A DNA stretch of 64,000 nucleotides from Bradyrhizobium lablabi. GTDB taxonomy: Bacteria; Pseudomonadota; Alphaproteobacteria; Rhizobiales; Xanthobacteraceae. The stretch lies in the NCBI RefSeq assembly GCF_018131005.1, contig NZ_JAFCJK010000001.1:248001-312000 (forward strand), in the 5' to 3' direction. The position numbers and the translations under genes were made by a program. Positions 1 through 7,475 of this stretch are shown here, in pieces. Under the pieces are notes generated by a model. The model saw only the letters and a list, made by a program, of their open reading frames with translations, was not told where the DNA came from and made no database searches. The first letter of the stretch is position 1; each line of letters starts with the position of its first letter.

Positions 1-463
1 TGGCGAGCGCGCTCTCCTCGTGGCTCTTGAACACCGACTGCGCCGCCGCCAGGCGCTTGGCGGGGTCCGGCGATAACAGGGTCAGGCCCCCGAGCGCGGC
101 CTCCACGGTGCGCCGCAGACGGTTGTTGAGGCGGACGGGTGCAGTGCCGTCCGGCAGCTTGTTGACGGCGGTGCCGGTTGCAGCATCGATGACCTTGTCG
201 TCGGCCCCGGTGATGAAGACCTTCTTGGTCTCGGGATCGGCCGACAGGCGGCCATCCTGCAGGGCGCTGATGATCGGGAAGGCAAGCGGATTTCCGGACG
301 CCGCGATCTCGCCGACCGCCTCCTCGGTGTCGGAGAATTCGTCATTGGCAAACTTGGCGACCGAGTCCTCGAACGAGCCGGCGAACGCCGGCAAGGTAAC
401 GCTGCCGAGCAACAAGATCGACAGAAACAACGCGCGAAGGCGGTCAAGACAAGAGACAAACAC
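1..463 (-). CDS. urtB: Urea ABC transporter permease UrtB, N-terminal part
   Basis: Reading the minus strand from a GTG at 463 gives an open frame of 154 codons running off the window edge. It starts with a hydrophobic signal-like segment (residues about 10-28, ending LPAFA) and continues with the extracytoplasmic extension found ahead of the permease domain in UrtB proteins, including SFEDSVAKFANDEFSDTEEA and FITGADDKVIDAATG. The membrane permease part lies outside the window. It follows urtA by about 120 bases on the same strand, the standard urt order, so it should form the channel for urea taken up by UrtA. A GTG start is assumed because no ATG occurs at the right place in this frame; a TTG-initiated frame overlapping it is a shadow. 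Confidence 0.85.
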   Translation of the reverse strand, partial: MFVSCLDRLRALFLSILLLGSVTLPAFAGSFEDSVAKFANDEFSDTEEAVGEIAASGNPLAFPIISALQDGRLSADPETKKVFITGADDKVIDAATGTAVNKLPDGTAPVRLNNRLRRTVEAALGGLTLLSPDPAKRLAAAQSVFKSHEESALA

Positions 464-488
464 GTGATAACCCCGGCAGGAGTGCGAG

Positions 489-517
489 GAGAAGGCGGCG
501 GACAGAGCCGCCTTCTC
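489..517 (-). promoter_or_regulatory. Stem-loop between urtA and urtB
   Basis: An 11-bp perfect inverted repeat (GAGAAGGCGGC and its complement) with a 7-base loop lies in the 122-base gap between urtA and urtB. No T-run follows it on the minus strand, so it is not a canonical terminator. Such stems after a binding-protein gene often protect the upstream message or reduce read-through, raising binding protein over permease. That role is inferred. Confidence 0.6.
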
Positions 518-585
518 CAGTGTCTTGGAAGATTGCTTGTTGTGTCGTTGATCAGATCATGGGCGACTTAGATCAGGAGCCTCAA

Positions 586-1911
586 TCAGGATCCCTGCCC
601 GCCGCATTTGTTGGTCTTGACGTTGTAATTGCCGCACTTCTTGTCGACCCAGTCGCCGATCAGGTCCTTGGAGCCATCCAGCTCCTTCGACCACGCGTCG
701 CCGGCCACCAGGCCCGGAGTCTTCCAGACCACGTCGAACTGGCCGTTGCCCTTGATCTCGCCGATGAACACCGGCTTGGTGATGTGGTGGTTCGGCAGCA
801 TCTTCGACACGCCGCCGGTCAGGTTCGGCGCCTCGATGCCAGGAAGCGCGTCGATCACCTTGTCCGGATCGGTCGACTTCACCTTCTCGACCGCCTTCAC
901 CCACATGTTGAAGCCGATCACATGAGCTTCCATCGGGTCGTTGGTCACGCGCTTCGGATTCTTGGTGTAGGCTTGCCAGTCCTTGATGAACTTCTCGTTC
1001 GCGGGGGTCTTGATCGACTCGAAGTAGTTCCAGGCGGCGAGATGGCCGACCAGCGGCTTGGTGTCGATACCGGCAAGCTCTTCCTCGCCGACCGAGAACG
1101 CGACCACCGGGATGTCGGTCGCCTTGATGCCCTGATTGCCCAATTCCTTGTAGAAGGGGACGTTGGCGTCGCCGTTGATGGTCGAGACCACCGCGGTCTT
1201 CTTGCCGGCCGAGCCGAACTTCTTGATGTCGGCCACGATCGTCTGCCAGTCGGAGTGACCGAACGGCGTGTAGTTGATCATGATGTCTTCCTGCTTGACG
1301 CCCTTCGACTTCAAGTAGGCCTCGAGGATCTTGTTGGTGGTGCGCGGATAGACGTAGTCGGTGCCCGCCAGCACCCAGCGCTTCACCTTCTCGTCCTTCA
1401 TCAGGTAGTCGACGGCCGGGATCGCCTGCTGGTTCGGGGCGGCGCCGGTGTAGAACACGTTGCGCTCGGATTCCTCGCCTTCATACTGCACGGGATAGAA
1501 CAGGATGTTGTTCAGCTCCTTGAACACCGGGAGCACGGACTTGCGCGACACCGAGGTCCAGCAACCGAACACGACCGCGACCTTGTCCTTGGTGATGAGC
1601 TCGCGCGCCTTTTCGGCAAACAGCGGCCAGTTCGATGCGGGATCGACGACGACGGCCTCGAGCTTCTTGCCGAGCACGCCACCTTTCTTGTTCTGCTCGT
1701 CGATCAGGAAAAGGACGGTGTCCTTCAGCGTGGTCTCGCTGATGGCCATGGTGCCGGAGAGCGAATGGAGAATGCCAACCTTGATGGTGTCCTCCGCCGC
1801 CTGCGCCGGCGAGAACGGCGAGGACGCAGCCAGACCCAAAACCAGGCCGGCGGTCGCCGCAAGCCAGCGGCGACGGGTCATCGCAAGATCGCAAGTAAGT
1901 TGAGTAAGCAT
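586..1911 (-). CDS. urtA: Urea ABC transporter substrate-binding protein UrtA
   Basis: The 441-residue product has a positively charged N-terminus (TRRRW, residues 12-16), a hydrophobic core and a signal-peptidase site after AQA near residue 38, so it is exported to the periplasm. The mature part starts DTIKVGILHSLSGTMAISE, the typical opening of UrtA/AmiC-like type I binding proteins, and keeps the FYPVQYEG, NYTPFGHSDWQ and DPMEAH stretches of urea or short-chain-amide binders. Length is normal for UrtA. The ATG at 1911 is preferred because GGGAG stands 10 bases before it; a second in-frame ATG at 1881 lacks a Shine-Dalgarno. It is the first gene of the urt operon, with urtB downstream and a sigma-54-type promoter upstream, which points to nitrogen-limited expression. 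Confidence 0.95.
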   Translation of the reverse strand: MLTQLTCDLAMTRRRWLAATAGLVLGLAASSPFSPAQAAEDTIKVGILHSLSGTMAISETTLKDTVLFLIDEQNKKGGVLGKKLEAVVVDPASNWPLFAEKARELITKDKVAVVFGCWTSVSRKSVLPVFKELNNILFYPVQYEGEESERNVFYTGAAPNQQAIPAVDYLMKDEKVKRWVLAGTDYVYPRTTNKILEAYLKSKGVKQEDIMINYTPFGHSDWQTIVADIKKFGSAGKKTAVVSTINGDANVPFYKELGNQGIKATDIPVVAFSVGEEELAGIDTKPLVGHLAAWNYFESIKTPANEKFIKDWQAYTKNPKRVTNDPMEAHVIGFNMWVKAVEKVKSTDPDKVIDALPGIEAPNLTGGVSKMLPNHHITKPVFIGEIKGNGQFDVVWKTPGLVAGDAWSKELDGSKDLIGDWVDKKCGNYNVKTNKCGGQGS

Positions 1912-1985
1912 GAAATGTCATCTCCCTGACGCAAGGCGTGAAACGCTTGCGAACGGCCACATGGCCGCCTGCGGTTAAGGGAATC

Positions 1986-2000
1986 GCAAGAACCATGCCA
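1986..2000 (-). promoter_or_regulatory. Sigma-54 (-24/-12) promoter for urtA
   Basis: On the minus strand the sequence is TGGCATGGTTCTTGC. It matches the RpoN consensus TGGCACG-N4-TTGC at every fixed base except one, with exact GG-to-GC spacing. It lies 75 bases upstream of the urtA ATG, placing the transcript start near 1974. RpoN with NtrC control of urea uptake is well known, so the context fits. I could not confidently pick out an NtrC dyad upstream. Confidence 0.75.
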
Positions 2001-2347
2001 CAGGCGGCTGACATACTAAGATATTGACTTAACTAGGTTATATTTCATTTCCAGCGGAAACGCCTGTCTTGACTGCTTAATTTTTAGGCCAAGAAAATGT
2101 GTGCAAAAAGGGCAATCAGATTATTTCGTGAGCAAAACTTTCGCGATGGCGATATTTTCGGCAGGAAAGGAAAGCAATTAGCTATGCCGCGCTGCGTCAA
2201 AGCTAACACCTTGAAACCGCCGTGTTCCTGGTCCATATCGTTGCGGTGCCCGCGAATCGCGGCGCCTGCGAGCTGCGTGTTCCGGGCCGGTCGAATGGCC
2301 TCTGGCTCGCTTTATCAGCAAACCAATGTGCGATGCCCCAAACACGC
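2001..2347. other. Noncoding stretch between urtA and rhlE
   Basis: This gap separates the divergent urtA and rhlE genes. The part nearest urtA (about 2030-2190) is AT-rich and should hold activator sites for the urt promoter and the rhlE promoter. An open frame runs through it in phase with rhlE from 2097, but its composition and lack of homology to helicase N-termini argue against translation. I see no other gene. Confidence 0.5.
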
Positions 2348-2392
2348 GGGTGTCCTGACACCCTCGTGCGATCCCGGCCATCTCGGCCGGGA
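2348..2392 (+). promoter_or_regulatory. Two hairpins in the rhlE leader
   Basis: Two perfect hairpins lie in series: GGGTGT/ACACCC (2348-2363, 4-base loop) and TCCCGGCC/GGCCGGGA (2372-2392, 5-base loop). The second ends about 16 bases before the GGAAAG Shine-Dalgarno of the helicase gene. They could fold in the leader mRNA and influence translation with temperature, or be an unrelated intergenic repeat; neither is shown. Confidence 0.45.
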
Positions 2393-2423
2393 CGACGATT
2401 GCCTTTATGGAAAGAACAGCCTT

Positions 2424-3842
2424 TTGACCTCCTTTCAGGATTTCGGCCTCGCCGATCCCATCGCCCGTGCGCTTCGAGAAGAAAACTATCTCACGCCCAC
2501 CCCCATCCAGGCCCAGACGATCCCGCTAGCTCTCGCCGGCCGCGATGTCGTCGGCATCGCCCAGACCGGCACCGGCAAGACCGCATCCTTCGCGCTGCCG
2601 ATCCTCCACCGTCTGCTGGAGAACCGCAGCCGTCCGCAGCCCAAGAGCTGCCGCGTGCTGGTGCTCTCCCCCACTCGCGAATTGTCGGGCCAGATCCTTG
2701 ACAGTTTCAACGCCTATGGCCGCCATATCCGCCTTACCTCGGCGCTTGCGATCGGCGGCGTGCCTATGGGCCGCCAGGTTCGCGCCGTATTGCAGGGCGT
2801 CGAAGTCATGGTGGCAACCCCCGGCCGCCTGCTCGATCTCGTGCAGAGCAACGGGCTGAAACTCAATCAGGTCGAGTTCCTGGTTCTGGACGAAGCCGAC
2901 CGCATGCTCGACATGGGCTTCATCAACGACATCAGGAAAATCGTGGCCAAGCTGCCAATCAGGCGGCAGACGCTGTTCTTCTCGGCGACCATGCCGAGGG
3001 ATATCGCCGAGCTCGCCGAGGCGATGCTGCGCGACCCCGCCCGCGTCGCGGTGACGCCGGTATCATCGACCGCCGACCGCATCGCCCAGCGCGTAATCCA
3101 GGTCGATTTCGCGGCCAAACCGGCCGTGCTGGCCCAGTTGCTGAAGCAGGAACCAGTTGACCGCGCGCTGGTCTTCACCCGCACCAAGCACGGCGCCGAC
3201 AAGGTTGTGAAGGGCCTCGCCAAGGCCGGCATCGAGGCCAACGCCATCCATGGCAACAAGTCGCAGAACCACCGCGAGCGCGTGCTGGCGGCGTTCCGCT
3301 CCGGCGAAATCCGGACGCTGGTGGCGACCGACATCGCCGCCCGGGGTATCGATGTCGACGGCATCAGCCATGTCGTGAATTTCGACCTGCCAAATGTTCC
3401 GGAAACCTATGTCCACCGCATCGGCCGCACGGCGCGCGCGGGCGCCGAGGGGGTCGCGATTTCGCTGATCGCGGGTGCCGAGGAAATGGGGTATCTGCGC
3501 GACATCGAGCGGCTGATCCGCATCCCGCTTCCGCGGGAAGACCGCCGCACGCCGGGCAACCGCGACGCCACCGCACCGGCCAAGGCACCGCAGCCGCACC
3601 GGGGCGGCCGGTCTGCGCCACGTGCGCATCATGTCCGTGGGAATGAAAGCGCCCCCGGCACAAAAGGGCCTCGCCGCCGCCGCCGTCGAAGTGGTAGTAG
3701 TAGCGATCCGCAGACGAACCGGGGCGAGTCGTCCCGTCCGTCGCAGACCGGCGCAAGCGAGGGCATTCAGGGTGTCGCCTTCTTGCACCGCGAAGCCCGG
3801 CCGAAACCGCAATCCAACCGCAACAACCAACCGCAGCACTAG
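2424..3842 (+). CDS. rhlE: DEAD-box RNA helicase, RhlE type
   Basis: With a TTG start at 2424 the protein has 472 residues and opens MTSFQDFGLADPIARAL, as RhlE-type helicases do; GGAAAG stands 9 bases upstream. An upstream in-frame extension to 2097 has no helicase homology. Motifs appear in order: Q-motif (TPIQAQTIP, about 26-34), Walker A AQTGTGKT (46-53), PTRELSG (83-89), DEAD (156-159), SAT (187-189) and HRIGRTARAG (about 331-340). The last 100 residues are a basic, low-complexity RNA-binding tail rich in Arg and Ser. The enzyme unwinds RNA in ribosome assembly or decay. An IF-1 paralogue 24 bases downstream and a cold-shock gene after it suggest a low-temperature translation group. Confidence 0.9.
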   Translation: MTSFQDFGLADPIARALREENYLTPTPIQAQTIPLALAGRDVVGIAQTGTGKTASFALPILHRLLENRSRPQPKSCRVLVLSPTRELSGQILDSFNAYGRHIRLTSALAIGGVPMGRQVRAVLQGVEVMVATPGRLLDLVQSNGLKLNQVEFLVLDEADRMLDMGFINDIRKIVAKLPIRRQTLFFSATMPRDIAELAEAMLRDPARVAVTPVSSTADRIAQRVIQVDFAAKPAVLAQLLKQEPVDRALVFTRTKHGADKVVKGLAKAGIEANAIHGNKSQNHRERVLAAFRSGEIRTLVATDIAARGIDVDGISHVVNFDLPNVPETYVHRIGRTARAGAEGVAISLIAGAEEMGYLRDIERLIRIPLPREDRRTPGNRDATAPAKAPQPHRGGRSAPRAHHVRGNESAPGTKGPRRRRRRSGSSSDPQTNRGESSRPSQTGASEGIQGVAFLHREARPKPQSNRNNQPQH

Positions 3843-3866
3843 CCGTCGCTCGATCTGGAGATACAC

Positions 3867-4157
3867 ATGGCTAAGGAAGAGCTGATCCAGTTCGAAGGAC
3901 TGGTGACCGAAATTCTCCCCGACGCCCGCTATCGGGTGCAACTTGATGCAGGCCACGAGATCGTCGCTTACACTGCAGGCAAAATGAAGAAGAACCGCAT
4001 CAAGACCCTGGCCGGCGATCGCGTCACGATCGAGATGTCGCCCTACGATCTCGAAAAGGGTCGCTTGATCTTCCGTCACAAGGACGAGCGCCCGAGCTCA
4101 CCCGGCGGGCCGCCGCGTAGCGGGCCGCCGCGCGGGGGCCAGTTCCGCCGTCGATAG
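3867..4157 (+). CDS. infA: Translation initiation factor IF-1 paralogue
   Basis: The 96-residue protein has the IF-1 OB-fold: [18 protein letters not shown], then [19 protein letters not shown] and a closing strand near IFRHKDE. IF-1 binds the 30S A site during initiation. Classical IF-1 has about 72 residues; this one carries a Pro/Gly/Arg-rich tail ([17 protein letters not shown]) of about 22 residues, so it may be a second, specialised copy with added RNA affinity. GGAG precedes the ATG by about 8 bases. It is 24 bases after rhlE on the same strand, almost certainly one transcript. Confidence 0.9.
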   Translation: MAKEELIQFEGLVTEILPDARYRVQLDAGHEIVAYTAGKMKKNRIKTLAGDRVTIEMSPYDLEKGRLIFRHKDERPSSPGGPPRSGPPRGGQFRRR

Positions 4158-4251
4158 GGCCAGATCCAGCAACTATCCCGAGTATGACATTTTCATGTCG
4201 CGCTAAAAAATGGCCCGCGGCTGCGCCGGCCAAAAAATCAGCATGTCCGGA

Positions 4252-4280
4252 TTGTTTTGAAACGGCCTATCGCATAATAT
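4252..4280 (+). promoter_or_regulatory. Candidate housekeeping promoter of the cold-shock gene
   Basis: TTGTTT (4252-4257) and TAATAT (4275-4280) are separated by exactly 17 bases in an AT-rich patch. Start of transcription would be near 4287, giving an untranslated leader of about 137 bases before the cold-shock start codon. Long structured leaders are typical of cspA-family genes. Confidence 0.45.
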
Positions 4281-4423
4281 TGATCATCGATTTTCGGCCG
4301 GACGACATTAGCTATCCACCGGTACAGCCGGTTTAGACGCTGACGACCCTTCCAAAAATTCGATCTCGCCACCCCGCCAACCAGCGGGTTTTGAACTTGT
4401 ATATCTGAGAAGGGACTACCCAC

Positions 4424-4636
4424 GTGAGCATGGGAACCGTTAAGTGGTTTAACGCGACTAAGGGCTACGGCTTCATCCAGCCGGATGAAGGCGGGAATGA
4501 CGTGTTCGTGCACATTAGCGCCGTCGAGCGCGCCGGCCTTGGGACGTTGCGGGAGGGCCAGAAGATCTCCTACGAGATCGTCGCCGACCGCCGGTCCGGT
4601 AAATCCTCGGCCGACAATCTGCGCGCCGCCGGATAA
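4424..4636 (+). CDS. cspA: Cold-shock protein, CspA family
   Basis: The 70-residue protein is a single cold-shock domain: [15 protein letters not shown] with RNP1 KGYGFI (13-18), RNP2 VFVHIS (27-32) and the closing [12 protein letters not shown]. It binds single-stranded RNA and DNA and melts RNA structure at low temperature. AGGG at 4411-4414 sits 9 bases before the GTG at 4424; an ATG at 4430 is the alternative and would remove only two residues. A long leader and a strong terminator bracket it, so it is probably monocistronic although it follows rhlE and the IF-1 gene. Confidence 0.93.
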   Translation: MSMGTVKWFNATKGYGFIQPDEGGNDVFVHISAVERAGLGTLREGQKISYEIVADRRSGKSSADNLRAAG

Positions 4637-4683
4637 GCCGATTTCCCGAGAGCAAAAGCTCTCCGGAAATTGTCTTCGGAGAC

Positions 4684-4720
4684 AGCAAAGGCCGCATCTT
4701 CGGGTGCGGCCTTTGCTTTT
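4684..4720 (+). terminator. Rho-independent terminator of the cold-shock gene
   Basis: A perfect 13-bp stem (AGCAAAGGCCGCA and its complement, 4684-4696 and 4705-4717) with an 8-base TTCG-containing loop runs into a T-rich tail. It lies 48 bases after the cspA stop codon. Confidence 0.9.
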
Positions 4721-4724
4721 GTAC

Positions 4725-4830
4725 ATAGCGTTTTCGAGCGAAGTGGACGCCGGTTGGCGTTAAGAAAACGTGTCAAGGCAGCAAGCTTGAGCTTCGGTTC
4801 TGATTCAATCAAAACCGATGATGCTCGAGC
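4725..4830 (+). repeat. Dispersed repeat, copy 1
   Basis: The segment beginning TAGCGTTTTCGAGCGAAGTG recurs at 23636-23738 in the same orientation, with the two nearly identical over the first 55 bases and again over GCTTCGGTTCTGATTCA. The end contains a weak hairpin around GGTTCTGATT and its complement. It lies about 10 bases beyond the stop of a minus-strand Tad pseudopilin gene, so it would form that transcript's 3' end. From memory this resembles a repeat common in Bradyrhizobium. Confidence 0.85.
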
Positions 4831-4840
4831 ATGGAAGCGG

Positions 4841-5479
4841 CTACAATTTCGGGCAGTTCGGCATCGCCACATTTGGCGCCGGAGTCGGATAGATGACACA
4901 GAGAGAGTAACGCGGACGGGTATAGGCGACGTCGCGGAGAGCAATGCCGGTCGGCATCACGGGTCCAATCGTCGGGATGTTTATGGCGCCGACCGATGGA
5001 ATGTAGTTGTAGCTGACTTCACTGAAGATCAGATAGGTGCCGGCGATCTGCAGCGCGCTTGGGACCTGGACTGTAGTGCTCGTCGCTCGTGGCGCATCTC
5101 CCTTGCTCCACTGTACGCGCGCAGCGAGGCTGTTGGGATCGATCCAGAGCTCGGTGATAGTGGATTTCAACTGCGCCGTCGTAAAGGGCGTCATGATGCC
5201 GATACCGGCATTGACGAAGTTGGCGAGATCGGCGTCGGCCACTGTCTGCTGATCCGACCTCTGGGGAGCGCGCGAAGTCAGGTCGGACAGCGTCCGCGCC
5301 ATCAGTGTCACCTTGCGGGAAGCGGCGACGGCGGACGAGAACTCGACGATCCCGAACAACATGACCAGCATCAGCGGCACGATGAAGGCAAACTCGACAG
5401 CGGCAAGTCCGGATCGATCGAGCGCGAATCTCGCCGCACCCTGCCGCAGACCTGTCCGGATCGGTGATATCTCTTTCAT
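4841..5479 (-). CDS. TadE/TadF-like pseudopilin of the Tad pilus
   Basis: From the ATG at 5479 the product has 212 residues. After a basic N-terminus it shows DRSGLAAVEFAFIVPLMLVM (about 20-39), the TadE-family prepilin motif: a Gly before the cleavage point, a Glu five residues on and a hydrophobic helix. The rest is a periplasmic domain with cysteines near the C-terminus (LCVIYPTPAPNVAMPNC). A longer upstream frame to 5590 overlaps the preceding gene and has no pilin features, so the ATG with GGCGGAG upstream is preferred. It follows another TadE-like gene by 8 bases, so the two minor pseudopilins are co-translated and probably processed by the CpaA peptidase. Confidence 0.85.
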   Translation of the reverse strand: MKEISPIRTGLRQGAARFALDRSGLAAVEFAFIVPLMLVMLFGIVEFSSAVAASRKVTLMARTLSDLTSRAPQRSDQQTVADADLANFVNAGIGIMTPFTTAQLKSTITELWIDPNSLAARVQWSKGDAPRATSTTVQVPSALQIAGTYLIFSEVSYNYIPSVGAINIPTIGPVMPTGIALRDVAYTRPRYSLCVIYPTPAPNVAMPNCPKL

Positions 5480-5487
5480 GCTCCGCC

Positions 5488-6027
5488 TCAGAAGGGCTCG
5501 TTCATGAACGCTGCGGTCGCGGTCAGCAGCCGCTTGTTGTTGTTCAGGTTGGCGGGGTTGAAGCCAAGCTTGGTAACGAACAGCGGCCACTGATAGAACA
5601 GGCGGACAACCACGATCTGGCCGGCGGTTCCGGGGCTGTACTGCATGGCTGGAAGAAAGTTTCCACCCGAATCGATCGGCGCGGCAATGTTGACGGAGCC
5701 GAACTGGTCAGACTGGTAGCTGCGCACGTCGATATAGACGCCGTTCGCGCAATCAAACAGAACGTTGATCCGGCTGCAGACAAAGTTCTTGAACTGCACC
5801 TGGGTGAAGTTTGCCATCTGCGCCTGACCGGTCAGGATCATGCGCGCGGAATCCTGCGTCACGGTCTCGAGTACCTGGCCGGCAAAAAATATCATCGCCA
5901 CTTCGATGATCGCGAACAGGAGCCCGAAGAAGAGCGGCGCAACCAGCGCGAATTCGACTGCGGTCGAGCCGCGGCGGTTGCGGCAGAAGCGGTGGAGATT
6001 TCTGGAAAAGCGTGCGGGCAGCGGCAT
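5488..6027 (-). CDS. tadE: TadE-like pseudopilin of the Tad pilus
   Basis: The 179-residue protein starts with basic residues and the prepilin-like segment NRRGSTAVEFALVAPLFFGL (about 17-36), including the Gly/Ser junction, conserved Glu and long hydrophobic helix of TadE family proteins. The remaining periplasmic part has two cysteines (VCSRINVLFDC) and no known domain. TadE-type pseudopilins help initiate or stabilise Flp pili. The ATG at 6027 is chosen over a TTG one codon earlier. It sits 175 bases downstream of the secretin-domain gene and immediately before a second pseudopilin gene. Confidence 0.87.
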   Translation of the reverse strand: MPLPARFSRNLHRFCRNRRGSTAVEFALVAPLFFGLLFAIIEVAMIFFAGQVLETVTQDSARMILTGQAQMANFTQVQFKNFVCSRINVLFDCANGVYIDVRSYQSDQFGSVNIAAPIDSGGNFLPAMQYSPGTAGQIVVVRLFYQWPLFVTKLGFNPANLNNNKRLLTATAAFMNEPF

Positions 6028-6202
6028 CAACGACCCCGGATGAGCATGACGGCAACAACTACCGGAAACTGATTGTTGAAATGTTTCGTCAGACCTCGGG
6101 ACGGCGACCCGTAACGTTAGGCCAATTTTAACCGTGCCGAGGCGGGATAAGCTTTAACCGGCCACGTCGCCGGCGCGCAATGAGCGCCGGCCCGGGAATG
6201 CG

Positions 6203-6715
6203 TCAGTTCGCCGACTTGGCGGCCGCGGTCGCACCCGAACCGGTGGCCTGCGTATTCAGCGACCCGGCCTGGTCCATCGTCGCCTTGAAATAGGTCTCGC
6301 CGTCACCGAGCGTGATGCGGCGCTGGCAGACCGGCATGCAGCTATAGGTCTCGCGGTCGATGCCGCGATAAACGGTGACGAGCTGGTCGGTCGGGCCTTC
6401 AACCTGGATCTGACGATCGACCAGCACCTGGCCGGAGCGGTCGATCGCAATGAAGTTGGTGGCGCCATAGCCCTTGCCCGTGACGACGACGACGCCGCCA
6501 TTCTGCAAGCTCACGTCTGCAATCAGCGGGTTGCCGACGACGATCGTGGCGATACCCGTTGGCAGCTTGACAAGCTTGGCCTGATCGACATTGACCGAGA
6601 TCTTGTCAGGGTCAGGCGCGGCCGTGGACACTGCCGGCCACAGCAGGATCGCCGCGGCCAGGGAAATCAGGCCGAAACGTGCACCTGCGCAGATTCGCTG
6701 GGACTGGAAAGACAT
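6203..6715 (-). CDS. Exported secretin N-domain protein (CpaC N-terminal-like)
   Basis: This 170-residue protein has a signal peptide (hydrophobic residues about 14-29, ending VSTAA) followed by a domain like the N-terminal part of CpaC/RcpA secretins: ISVNVDQAKLVKLPTGIATI, VVGNPLIADVSL, then GKGYGATNFIAIDRSGQVL. There is no secretin channel domain; a short tail with two cysteines (YSCMPVCQRR) follows. Comparable stand-alone proteins occur in alphaproteobacterial tad loci. A role as periplasmic accessory to the secretin is inferred from fold and location beside tadE. It reads from its own start, facing away from the hydroxylase remnant. Confidence 0.8.
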   Translation of the reverse strand: MSFQSQRICAGARFGLISLAAAILLWPAVSTAAPDPDKISVNVDQAKLVKLPTGIATIVVGNPLIADVSLQNGGVVVVTGKGYGATNFIAIDRSGQVLVDRQIQVEGPTDQLVTVYRGIDRETYSCMPVCQRRITLGDGETYFKATMDQAGSLNTQATGSGATAAAKSAN

Positions 6716-6801
6716 ACTCTACCCCGGGACGTTGACATGCCGGCAAAAGGCGAAGCGCAGCGGAGCCGGCGCCCGACAAGGCGAATCTGACGGCAATTCA
6801 T

Positions 6802-7473
6802 TTAAGAAGAGCAAAAATCGAGCGGCGAATTGCGCGGATGCCGCGACTTCCGAAACGGATAGGCGAGTTGGCCGGCGATCTCGCTCGGGAATGCATCATC
6901 GGCGATTCCGTAATTATCCGGTAGCCGGCCCGCCGGCATGCGGAAGGTGCCAAACAGGATATCGCAGATCGGAAAAGTGCCTGCGAAATTGGTGTTGCCG
7001 CCATCCTCAAGCGAGGTGTGATGCCAGCGGTGGAAGAGCGGCGTTGCCAGCACATATTTGAGCGGACCCAGATCCTAGTTCAGATTGGCGTGCACAAAAG
7101 CCGACAGGAACAGGTTGAAGGGACCAACCCACGTTTGGCGAGATGCCGGCCAACAGCAGCAAGACGTCGATGCCGACCGTGCCGAGCAGGTTCACGGGAT
7201 GGAAGCGCGCCGCCGAAATCCAGTCCACGTCCTCCGAGGAATGATGGATGGCATGGTACTTCCAGAAGCCGCCGCGGTGAAACAGACGGTGAAGCCAGTA
7301 CATCGCGAATCGGAGATCACCAGCAACACCACCGCTTGCAGCCACGACGGCAGCGCCGCCAACGGGCCATGGCCGCTGTCGTAGAAAGCGAAAGCTCGTC
7401 GGTGTCGCGGATGCCGAAGACGAGGCCGGCAACGATCACGAGAAGTCCGACACGGAATACGCGCGCAAACAGC
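6802..7473 (-). pseudogene. Decayed sterol desaturase/fatty acid hydroxylase-family gene
   Basis: Minus-strand pieces in all three frames match the intact hydroxylase at 8937-9764: LFARVFRVGLLV, then AFYDSGHGPLAALPSWLQAV, then YWLHRLFHRGGFWKYHAIHH and RFHPVNL, then LKYVLATPLFHRWHHTSLED to GQLAYPFRK. At least three frameshifts separate them, and a TAG at 7075-7077 replaces the Trp of the NLNW motif. The first 71 or so codons are missing; homology begins almost exactly where the neighbouring membrane protein gene ends. All three His-box motifs are still readable, so decay is fairly recent. It cannot make a full enzyme. Confidence 0.88.
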
Positions 7474-7475
7474 GG

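Noticed and set aside
520..1929. A 469-codon plus-strand frame opposite urtA
   Set aside because: Shadow frame; the minus strand encodes a complete UrtA with signal peptide.
2001..2160. NtrC dyad upstream of the urtA sigma-54 promoter
   Set aside because: A TGTGCA/GGGCA pair near 2100-2116 is too degenerate to call.
2097..2423. N-terminal extension of the RhlE helicase
   Set aside because: The extension has no helicase homology, contains leader hairpins, and a TTG with good ribosome site begins exactly where homology starts.
4206..4238. Terminator after the IF-1 gene
   Set aside because: The TGGCC/GGCCA hairpin is flanked by A-runs on the plus strand, so it would only terminate minus-strand transcripts, and no minus-strand gene ends there.
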